DNA of 64,000 bases from the NCBI GenBank assembly GCA_017302135.1, contig JAFLDZ010000014.1:25565-89564 (forward strand), written 5' to 3'. This DNA comes from Lysobacterales bacterium. Lineage in GTDB: Bacteria; Pseudomonadota; Gammaproteobacteria; Xanthomonadales; Xanthomonadaceae. Of the stretch, positions 27,098-34,421 are shown piece by piece. The notes beneath the pieces are model-generated. The model was not told the DNA's origin. It worked only from the letters and a program-made list of their open reading frames with translations, and made no database searches. A program made the position numbers and the translations under genes. The stretch's first letter is position 1. Each line of letters starts with the position of its first letter.

Positions 27098-27649
27098 ATG
27101 AATACACCGACCATCCCCCAGACCAATGCGCAGGGCAATGCCGCGACGAAGACCGGCAACGCCGCACCGTCTGTCACCCCGATCGGCGCGGCCAAACCCA
27201 ACTCGGTCGCCATGGACAGTACACAGAGCAGGAACCTGCTCGACACCGCCGCCGCCAAGGGTTCGTTCGGCACGTTCGCCAAAGCGGTCGAACAGGCCGG
27301 ACTGAGCGAAACGCTTCGCGGTGTCGGCCCGTTCACCGTGTTCGCGCCGACCGACGCCGCATTCGCGAAACTGCCGGCCGGCAAGCTCGACACGCTCATG
27401 AAGCCGGAAAACAAGGATGAGCTGGCATCGATCCTGAAATACCACGTGCTGGCCGGACGCAAGAGCGCGGCCGATATGGGCAAGTGGGAGTCCGCCAGGA
27501 CCGTGAACGGCCAAGCCGCGCCGATCAAGATGCTCGAAGGCAAGTTCAGCATCGATGGTGCGCACGTCACCGAAGCCGACATCGGTTCGAGCAATGGCGT
27601 GATCCACGGGATCGACAAGGTCAATCTGCCGACCGCCGCCAAACTCTGA
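27098..27649 (+). CDS. Fasciclin (FAS1)-domain protein
   Basis: The protein has 183 residues when started at MNTPTIPQTN. After a low-complexity leader it shows a complete FAS1 domain from ~50 with FTVFAPTDAAFAKLP and, at the C-terminus, GVIHGIDKVNLP. FAS1 domains mediate adhesion or matrix contacts and are normally exported, yet no signal peptide is visible with any available start, which is unusual. Confidence 0.9.
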   Translation: MNTPTIPQTNAQGNAATKTGNAAPSVTPIGAAKPNSVAMDSTQSRNLLDTAAAKGSFGTFAKAVEQAGLSETLRGVGPFTVFAPTDAAFAKLPAGKLDTLMKPENKDELASILKYHVLAGRKSAADMGKWESARTVNGQAAPIKMLEGKFSIDGAHVTEADIGSSNGVIHGIDKVNLPTAAKL

Positions 27650-27674
27650 CCGCGTCGGCTTCAGCGTTATATTT

Positions 27675-27714
27675 CAACATCGCAACATCGCAACACCGCA
27701 GCACCGCGACACGA
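27675..27714. repeat. Five 8-base tandem units
   Basis: CAACATCG occurs twice, followed by three decayed copies (CAACACCG, CAGCACCG, CGACACGA). It lies between the fasciclin stop and its terminator. Confidence 0.7.
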
Positions 27715-27734
27715 CGGCAGGGTTCGCCCTGCCG
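27715..27734 (+). terminator. Hairpin with TTCG tetraloop after the fasciclin gene
   Basis: CGGCAGGG, loop TTCG, CCCTGCCG forms a perfect 8-bp stem with the stable UUCG loop. Only a weak T run follows (TTGT), so termination efficiency is uncertain. Confidence 0.6.
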
Positions 27735-27750
27735 TTGTCGCGTCCGCGCT

Positions 27751-27957
27751 TCAGAATTGTCCGCGCTCCACGCCTTCCTGCCAGCCTGCGGGCGCCGGTG
27801 TCCAATCGCCATCGCCCAGCACCGGAATGATCAGATGCTCCAGCGGATAGCCGAGCCGATGCTCGGCGGACATGCCCGCATCGCGCACAACGTTGTCAGC
27901 ATGATGTCGCAGCCCCGTGCCCGGATGTACGTCGGCCGATTCTAGCGGTACGCACAT
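27751..27957 (-). CDS. Possible small gene or remnant, unknown
   Basis: A 68-residue frame reads AEHRLGYPLEHLIIPVLGDGDW then a Trp/Gly-rich end. The residue mix looks protein-like, but no family is recognised and no ribosome site is evident. It may be the degraded C-terminus of a longer gene. It fills the gap between the fasciclin and beta-helix genes. Confidence 0.3.
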   Translation of the reverse strand: MCVPLESADVHPGTGLRHHADNVVRDAGMSAEHRLGYPLEHLIIPVLGDGDWTPAPAGWQEGVERGQF

Positions 27958-27979
27958 CCCGCACGGTCGCTATCCGGGC

Positions 27980-29488
27980 TCAATGCTCGCGCAGGCGCAT
28001 GTTCCGCAACTGGATCGGCGCCGGCTGCGCGGGCGAGACCGTCTGCACCGGTAAACGCCGCCGCACTTTCGGCGGCGAGCCCGGCAGCTCGAACGGGCCG
28101 ATCAGACTGTCGATGGCGAATTCCTCCAGCGCACCGATGTCCACCGTGAAATAACCCTGTGGAATGCGCGCGCGGTGATCGCCGATCGCGAGCTTCGCAC
28201 GCAGCGGGGGATCGTATTGCACGATCGGCAGCGGCCACGGCATCGGAAACGCGGCGGGCGACGGCGGGCGATTGATGCCGGCATTGCGCAACGGGCTGCT
28301 CGCAAGCGGGCGGAAATCGCGCAGCGCGACATCGCGGAATCCGGGCGCGCCGCCGGTCACGGTGCCGGTCCATTCCGGCGGCGTGAACGTGGCCGCACTC
28401 TGCACCCAGTTGCGGGTGCCGGACACACTGCGCGCGCCGCTCCACGGCTGGGTGACGAACGGCGCGCAGAACGGCGTGTCGGCGGTGGTGTTTTCGCGCA
28501 GGATCGCGGGCGCCGCGCCGCCGGTCTGGAAGATCGCGTTGTTGTGCATCTCCACGCTGCCCACGCCGAGCTGCACGTAGACCGCAGTGGCCGCACCGGG
28601 ACGATCGAACACGATGGTGTTGCCGACCATGCGCACGCGGCCATCGCTGGCGCCGTTGAGATCGCCGCCGAGGCGGATCGCATTCGGCCACGTGGTCGAC
28701 GTGTGGACGATGACGTTGTTCAACAGCTCCGCATCCTCGCGCCTGGTCGCGCGCGTCCAGCCGCTGGCCTGGGTTTCGCAATCCGGGCCGATCAGTTCGA
28801 TCTCCTGATAGACCGAACCCTCGAACCAGTTGGAGTGGATTTCGCTGCGCTCGTGCCGGCTCTTGAGCAGATTGCCACCGTTGCCATTGTGGACATAGTT
28901 GTAGCGCATGCGGAACACCGATCCGGGATGGGCGATCTCGTCGGACTGCATGTAGATCGGATGCCGGGTGGACCCGGAACCGGCGTCGTAGATCTCGCTG
29001 TATTCGAGCGTGAACGATCCGGAATTGAGATCCGCGCCGAGAATGCCATGCCCCGGGCAGGCGTGGATCACCGCATCGCGCACGGTGATGTCGTGGGCTT
29101 CGCTGAACACGCAGGTATTGGCGCCGCCGCGCACTTCGAATCCCTCGAACACCACGTGGTTCGACTGCTGGAACTTGATCGTATGCAGGCCACCCTGCAG
29201 GACGGGGCGCGTCGCGCCGGCCACGCGACGCCAGCGGATGATCACCGGATTGCCGGGCGCGCCGCCGTCGTCGTCGCCGACCACCACGCTGGCGTAGAGC
29301 GCACTGCCGTCGACTTCGACGATATCGCCCGGCGCGAGGTTGTTGGCGTCGAAGAGCGCATACAGCTGGGTGTAATCGCGGCCGACCGGGCCGACCGTGT
29401 ACGTCCGGGCTTCGGCTGCGCAGGGCGCCAGGATCAACACGGCCAGGATCAACCCGGCCAGCACCAACGAAACGGATGATCCGCGCAT
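27980..29488 (-). CDS. Secreted right-handed beta-helix repeat protein
   Basis: A 502-residue protein has a signal peptide (MRGSSVSLVLAGLILAVLIL, cleavage near 28). The mature chain shows repeating short beta-coil rungs with Asn/Val/Ile ladders (NHVVFEGFEVRGG, HDITVRDAVIHAC, NAIFQTGG), as in pectate-lyase-like or polysaccharide-binding beta-helices. No catalytic Asp/Lys set could be assigned, so the enzyme activity is open. It starts 159 bases after the effector gene's stop, on the same strand. Confidence 0.8.
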   Translation of the reverse strand: MRGSSVSLVLAGLILAVLILAPCAAEARTYTVGPVGRDYTQLYALFDANNLAPGDIVEVDGSALYASVVVGDDDGGAPGNPVIIRWRRVAGATRPVLQGGLHTIKFQQSNHVVFEGFEVRGGANTCVFSEAHDITVRDAVIHACPGHGILGADLNSGSFTLEYSEIYDAGSGSTRHPIYMQSDEIAHPGSVFRMRYNYVHNGNGGNLLKSRHERSEIHSNWFEGSVYQEIELIGPDCETQASGWTRATRREDAELLNNVIVHTSTTWPNAIRLGGDLNGASDGRVRMVGNTIVFDRPGAATAVYVQLGVGSVEMHNNAIFQTGGAAPAILRENTTADTPFCAPFVTQPWSGARSVSGTRNWVQSAATFTPPEWTGTVTGGAPGFRDVALRDFRPLASSPLRNAGINRPPSPAAFPMPWPLPIVQYDPPLRAKLAIGDHRARIPQGYFTVDIGALEEFAIDSLIGPFELPGSPPKVRRRLPVQTVSPAQPAPIQLRNMRLREH

Positions 29489-29646
29489 GGTCGATTCCTC
29501 GGGACAACAACGATTCCGCTCGGTGCGCCCCCCACGACACCCTTGCATGCAAGCATGACAGGGACGCAACGCCCGGTCAGTGCCCGCGATCACGATGCCG
29601 CGCGCCGGCCGGACCGTGGCCGGACCGTCGAACGCCTTGCGGCGGA

Positions 29647-31179
29647 TCACACGTGCTGCGAGTGCGGCTTCTCCATACCCGAACTCGGCAACGCGACCGT
29701 CGTCGGCAATTGCGACAGCGCCAGCGTGTTCTGCTCGACCGTCCGCTGCGCGCCTTCCACGAACGACACGCCGGCCAGCTTCTTGGCATCCGAATCCAGC
29801 GCTCCGGAGACGGCGATCAGGCCATCGCGCTTTTCGTTCAACACGACATGATCCACGCCCGGTAAACCAAGCGCCTTGGAGGCGACGAGCAGCGAAGATG
29901 CCATGTTGTCCCGCGCGGTCTGATTGGGCAGGACCGTTCCCTGCGGATCGATCCGATCGATCTCCTGCATCACCTTGCGGAAGACGCCGTTGTCGGGATG
30001 CCCAAGTTCGTTGACCTGCGCCGCCCGCGCCACGCCATCGGACGATCCGCTGGCGTCGCCCTTGTGCCTGGGAATCAGGATCCGCACCGGCTCATCCTGT
30101 TCCATCGATTGACGGACCGGCGGCGTGCGGTCTTTGTATGCGGCGAGGAAACGATCGACTTCCTCGTTGTGCTCGCCACCTTTCGCGATGAAGCCGCGGA
30201 ACTCGTTGCGGCCTTCCGGTTTTTCCTTTTCCCCATCGCGCCATTCGCCGGTCTTGCTCAATTCCCACTCGTGCGAACTGTTGGCGCCGCGGCTGACCAG
30301 GCGCAGATTGCTGGTGTCGTTGTATGCATCCAGCACATCGGCCTTGCTCAGTCCGTCCGGGTACAACTCCTTCATCTTTCCCAGCAACACTTCGAACGGA
30401 ATCTTGTGGTCGATGTCCAGCGCGTCGCGGGTCACCAACTGACCGGTCGCGGCGCAGCGGAACAGATGCACTTCCTGCGGAGCGGCATCGGGCGAGCTCT
30501 TGGCCTGCACCGATCCGGCATAGGTCTTCGCGAGTTCCTGCTCGAACCACTTGCCGTTCACGTGCTTGTCGAACGACAGATCCGCACGCGTATGCTCTTC
30601 GGTCCACGCTTGGCCGGTCGTGGCCTTAGTGCGCCGCGCGAAGTCCTTTTCCGGATCGTATACCGACGACGAAGCGCCGCTGTCGAAGCCGAAATGCTTG
30701 TCGGACCACGCCTTCGCCTGCAGGGAATCGGTTCCGAACGTGTCGAAGATCTTGTCGGCACTGTCGCGCGCGCGGTTGTAGACCGAGGGAATCACGCGCA
30801 GATTCTCGACGTCGTTGTAGGCCATGTGCGCCTCGGCCATATTGGAAACGCCAAGCTTCTTCAGATGGTCTTTCCACGGCGTGATGTGGTCGACATCCAG
30901 CGCATCGGGGGAGTGCCAGGTCTTGGTCTTGTCGTGGAAGAACAGCAGCACGTTGTCGTTGCCGAGTTTGCCGTGCGCGGTCGGCATGTTGTGCGCCGCC
31001 CAGTCGTTGCGCATGAAATTCACGGTCGAATCGTAGAACGCCAGACCGGTGCGCGAATTCGATGCGTTCCAGGCTCTTTCCTGCAACGCCTCGCCATGGC
31101 TGGCGGGCTCGTACTGCTCCCATGACGCCAGCGTGACCTGATGACCGCTCTCCAGTATTTTCCTTGCGAAACCGCCCAT
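29647..31179 (-). CDS. Type IV secretion effector: tandem HNH-like nuclease with XVIPCD tail
   Basis: A 510-residue protein has two similar HNH-type segments: DALDVDHITPW (~92-102) with YNDVENLRVI, and DALDIDHKIPF (~252-262) with YNDTSNLRLVS. The C-terminal ~100 residues (from NELGHPDNGVFRKVMQEIDRI, through VDHVVLNEK and GLIAVSGALDS) match the XVIPCD, the Xanthomonadales domain that delivers effectors to VirD4 of the killing T4SS. No signal peptide is present, as expected. MGGFARKILES at 31179 follows GGAGAAGAACG. It is predicted to be an antibacterial nuclease. No adjacent small cytoplasmic immunity gene is visible. Confidence 0.82.
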   Translation of the reverse strand: MGGFARKILESGHQVTLASWEQYEPASHGEALQERAWNASNSRTGLAFYDSTVNFMRNDWAAHNMPTAHGKLGNDNVLLFFHDKTKTWHSPDALDVDHITPWKDHLKKLGVSNMAEAHMAYNDVENLRVIPSVYNRARDSADKIFDTFGTDSLQAKAWSDKHFGFDSGASSSVYDPEKDFARRTKATTGQAWTEEHTRADLSFDKHVNGKWFEQELAKTYAGSVQAKSSPDAAPQEVHLFRCAATGQLVTRDALDIDHKIPFEVLLGKMKELYPDGLSKADVLDAYNDTSNLRLVSRGANSSHEWELSKTGEWRDGEKEKPEGRNEFRGFIAKGGEHNEEVDRFLAAYKDRTPPVRQSMEQDEPVRILIPRHKGDASGSSDGVARAAQVNELGHPDNGVFRKVMQEIDRIDPQGTVLPNQTARDNMASSLLVASKALGLPGVDHVVLNEKRDGLIAVSGALDSDAKKLAGVSFVEGAQRTVEQNTLALSQLPTTVALPSSGMEKPHSQHV

Positions 31180-31338
31180 CGTTCTTCTCCTTTTTTCGAT
31201 CGCGTCGTCGATGTCCTGAACCGCAGGCTCGCGCATCCACCGATTGTACTTTCCGCAGCCTGACAAACGTCAGCAGCGACTGGGAACGGACATCGAACTC
31301 ACGTGCGTCGCGTGCAATCGCGCGCCTGCGTGCGGACG

Positions 31339-33024
31339 CTACGGCGCAGGCTCGCTCACTCGCGTGTAGGTCGCCTCGCGATGGTTCAGCCCATAGATGC
31401 CTTGAATGGTCAGCGTGTCCGCCGCGCACTGGTAGGCGAAGCCGTTGGATTCGACCGACGGGCCTGCATCGGGCGCAGTGCGATCGAGCACCGTCATCGG
31501 CCCCAGTTTCATGTTGATCGTCATCTCGACGCTGTTCTCGACATAGCGCGCGGTGCCGCCGCCGGGGCCGGTGGTCCGCCACTCGAACCCGGTCGTGCCG
31601 TTGCGCGCGGAGGCGGTTTCCATGGCGCCGCCCTGCGCCCGGGTGATGCAGCGGTTGGTGAAGCCCTGCCAATCGACGCTGCCGCTACCGTCGGCGGCGA
31701 ACGACAGCAGCCAGGTACCCTCGGGCGGTTCGCAGGACAGGTTTCCGCCGGCGGCCGCGATCGGGGCCGCGCCAACGTCGGCGAGCATCGCGATTTCGCC
31801 CTCGCGCGACGCCTGCGTGGGCGACCAGTCGCCGACCAGACAGCACGCGCCCTCGCTGTCCATGCCGGGCGGCAGGGCGATCTGATACGTGGCTGCGCCG
31901 GTGGCGTCGGTGGTGGTGGCGAGCACGCGGTACACCACGTCTTCGCGGCACGCGGTCACATTGTCTGGCGGCGAGATCCAGACCCCGGGCATGTTCGAGA
32001 AACCCACCGACAATCCTGCATCGATGCCGGTCTGCTGCAATGTGTACAGCTTGCCGCGCGCGAACGACAGGCGTTCGCGATGCAGCACGAACGGCTGCGA
32101 TGCGACCCGGTACGTCGCCGGCCCGCTGATGCGCCGCAGCGCGCCCGGCTGCGGCGCCGATGCCATCGGTCGTCCCGCAGGCTGACGGATCTTGCCGTCG
32201 AGATAATCTTCGCCGAACTGTTTCCACTGTTCGGGCGCGATCATCCGCCGCAGCGCTGCGTGCTCGGCAGCGGCGCCGTCGCCGGTGGCCAGACCGTGCA
32301 CGAAGCGCGACACCGCATTCGGCCCTTCGTTCTGGCCGAGCCAGAAAAAGAACGGCACGCTGGAATACGTGAAGCTCCACAGCGGCTGGGTCGGCGAACC
32401 CGCGTCGAATTCGGCGACTTCGCCATCCGAGAACGATGTTCCCGGGTAAGCCAGATGCGCGAAATACTCGGCGCTGCCTTCCGACCACCAGATCGCCGAC
32501 TCGTGGTTGTACACGCTCAGGAACGATTTCGCGCTGATGCAGTGGAACAGTTCGTGCGCCAGCGTGAACATCAGGAAGTCGTAGCTCTCGCCCTCCGGCG
32601 ACCAGTAGAAAACGACTTCGCATTCGTCGGGAAAGGGTCTGGCGAGCGCTGCGGTGGGCTGGCTCGCACCCAATTCCGGCGGTGGCGGCAGCGATGTGAG
32701 ATAGATGGTGACCGGCGCGATTTCGACGCCGCCCATCTCGTCCATGGCGCGACCGGTGCGCTCGGCGAGGCTGCGGATCGGCGCGATCAGATACGCGAGC
32801 GATGGCTCGGCCGCGGACTCCACCGACGTCACCATCCGCAGCGGCTGGCGCCCGCCGGCCCAGCGGATGGTGGTCTCCACCAGCGGCACGCAGCCGGCAC
32901 CGCTCAAGCGCGCATCGAAGCTGCGCACATAGGCGTCGCTGCTGCAGTTGCCGAGCGCGAATGCCGAAGGGATCCATCCCGACAGGCCCAGGCAGAGCAG
33001 CAACAGCATCAGGCGCAGACGCAT
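31339..33024 (-). CDS. Secreted gluzincin-like zinc metalloprotease
   Basis: A 561-residue protein has a signal peptide (MRLRLMLLLLCLGLSGW, ending AFA). A metal-binding HELFH lies near 181-185 and a downstream glutamate in WWSEGSAEYFAH, the gluzincin HExxH plus E layout. The C-terminal half is beta-rich with several Cys and has no named domain that I recognise. It is upstream of the XVIPCD effector gene with a 160-base gap, so co-expression is possible but an immunity role is unlikely, since the effector is a nuclease. Confidence 0.75.
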   Translation of the reverse strand: MRLRLMLLLLCLGLSGWIPSAFALGNCSSDAYVRSFDARLSGAGCVPLVETTIRWAGGRQPLRMVTSVESAAEPSLAYLIAPIRSLAERTGRAMDEMGGVEIAPVTIYLTSLPPPPELGASQPTAALARPFPDECEVVFYWSPEGESYDFLMFTLAHELFHCISAKSFLSVYNHESAIWWSEGSAEYFAHLAYPGTSFSDGEVAEFDAGSPTQPLWSFTYSSVPFFFWLGQNEGPNAVSRFVHGLATGDGAAAEHAALRRMIAPEQWKQFGEDYLDGKIRQPAGRPMASAPQPGALRRISGPATYRVASQPFVLHRERLSFARGKLYTLQQTGIDAGLSVGFSNMPGVWISPPDNVTACREDVVYRVLATTTDATGAATYQIALPPGMDSEGACCLVGDWSPTQASREGEIAMLADVGAAPIAAAGGNLSCEPPEGTWLLSFAADGSGSVDWQGFTNRCITRAQGGAMETASARNGTTGFEWRTTGPGGGTARYVENSVEMTINMKLGPMTVLDRTAPDAGPSVESNGFAYQCAADTLTIQGIYGLNHREATYTRVSEPAP

Positions 33025-33228
33025 GGCGATTTCCTCGGAAGATGATCGGATTTCACAACAGCGCATCGCGCGTCGACGCGGCGCCATCTGCGCCTAGGCG
33101 AAGACCGGCACCGGCATCCACGGCACTCCCGACAACACGTCCGGACGTCGAGCGATCGCGACGGTTCCCCGACCGGTCAAGCCTTCAGCCGACACCGAGC
33201 ATCCCGCACCACGACGCCGCGGTCAAAC

Positions 33229-33263
33229 GCTTCAAGTCATCGCATGGAGTCATGACTTGAAGC
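33229..33263. repeat. 12-base inverted repeat between divergent secreted-protein genes
   Basis: GCTTCAAGTCAT (33229-33240) and its exact complement (33252-33263) are separated by 11 bases. The position 90 bases before 33351 and 205 bases before 33024 suits an operator shared by both divergent genes. Confidence 0.6.
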
Positions 33264-33350
33264 CATTAAAAGTTCACATCCTCTTAACTTCGCCATAACC
33301 CTGCCCGGTGCGATGCTTCAGCGGTCGATCACGACATGGAGGATTCGATC

Positions 33351-34196
33351 ATGGCTTTTTTCAGACACTCGGCTTTTTTCAAACACGCGTCTGTCGCAGC
33401 GGTTTTTTCGATCGCCATCGCAGGCGTCGCACCTCAGGCCAAAGCCGAGGTCTTCGAACTCGGATGGCCATATCCGCCGAACAATCTCGAACCCTACGCT
33501 GCCCGCAACCAGTATCCGCCGGCCTGCAATCCGACCAACAAGCCCGGACCCGAACGACTTCGGCAACTGCTGAGTTTCTGGTTCGGCGCGCCCAATCAGT
33601 TCAACCCGAACTGGCATATCGGCCGGCCGTGCAACATCAGTTCGACGTCCTATCATCGTGAAGGCCGCGCGCTCGATTTCTACGTCAACGCCACCGAACC
33701 CCGGGCGCAATCGATCGTCAACTGGATCCTCGCCACCGACGAATACGGCAATCCGCATTCCAAGGCGCGGCGGCTGGGCATCATCGAAATCATCTGGAAG
33801 AACGTGATCTGGACATCGGATCGCGCGAACGAAGGCTTCCGTCCCTGCCCGACCTGCGGGCCGCACAACGACCACATCCACTTCAGTTTCACCCGCGAAG
33901 GCGCGAACGCGGCCACCTCGTGGTTCACCACCAACGACGGCGTGAGCAGCGCGGCGTGCAGCGGCGGCACCGCGCAAGTGAAGTACTGGACCTACCCCAG
34001 CGGTTACGGCCCGCTACGCCATGTCCGCAGGATCGACTACGCCGGCAGCGCCTATGCGACGCAGGCCTCGCTGGCCGGTTCGCCGTGGCGCGTGTACACC
34101 GCGCTGGGACCGACGACCGTCGCCGCGAACGCGCCGGTAAGCGCGCTGTACGGCACCCGCGCTTTTCTGGGTGCGTGTTCGGTGACCCTGTTCTGA
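33351..34196 (+). CDS. Secreted M15/ARB_07466-like peptidase-fold protein
   Basis: A 281-residue protein starts at MAFFRHSAFF (GGAGGA lies upstream; another ATG is five codons earlier) and has a signal peptide ending AKA near 33. The mature part has YHREGRALDFYVN and PHNDHIHFSFT. These His/Asp elements match the metal site of D-alanyl-D-alanine carboxypeptidase-like and ARB_07466 domains. A Cys-containing C-terminal domain follows. It is probably an exported wall hydrolase or cell-wall binding enzyme. Confidence 0.78.
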   Translation: MAFFRHSAFFKHASVAAVFSIAIAGVAPQAKAEVFELGWPYPPNNLEPYAARNQYPPACNPTNKPGPERLRQLLSFWFGAPNQFNPNWHIGRPCNISSTSYHREGRALDFYVNATEPRAQSIVNWILATDEYGNPHSKARRLGIIEIIWKNVIWTSDRANEGFRPCPTCGPHNDHIHFSFTREGANAATSWFTTNDGVSSAACSGGTAQVKYWTYPSGYGPLRHVRRIDYAGSAYATQASLAGSPWRVYTALGPTTVAANAPVSALYGTRAFLGACSVTLF

Positions 34197-34265
34197 GTTC
34201 GAAGTGCGCGAAGGCAAGGTGGAACCGTCATGGCGGTTTCGCCTTTCGTGCGGCGCGGTTTTTCG

Positions 34266-34339
34266 CGTAGGAGGGCCTTCAGGCCCGAGCTCTTCTCAAA
34301 GCCCCAAAGCAAGAGCTCGGGCCTGAAGGCCCTCCTACG
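34266..34339. repeat. Dispersed palindromic intergenic repeat, copy B
   Basis: Arms based on CGTAGGAGGGCCTTCAGGCC are inverted around a 20-base centre. It is the same element as at 3698-3794 but with more complete arms here. Confidence 0.9.
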
Positions 34340-34385
34340 TGGAGCGCGTGGAGCGCACATCGCGCCGTCACCGGATTCAAACATG

Positions 34386-34417
34386 TTCGGTAGGACAGAT
34401 GTATCTGTCTTACCGAA
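34386..34417. terminator. 32-base near-perfect palindrome between convergent genes
   Basis: TTCGGTAGGACAGATG is followed directly by its complement, with one internal and one central mismatch. It ends five bases before the stop of the Lnt-like gene and lies downstream of the M15-like gene, so a bidirectional transcription stop is the simplest reading. No T tract follows. Confidence 0.55.
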
Positions 34418-34421
34418 TCCA

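Noticed and set aside
27675..27714. CRISPR-like array from short repeats after the fasciclin gene
   Set aside because: Units are 8 bases with no spacers; it is a simple tandem repeat.
31339..33024. Immunity protein for the XVIPCD effector
   Set aside because: It is a large exported metalloprotease; a nuclease effector needs a small cytoplasmic inhibitor.
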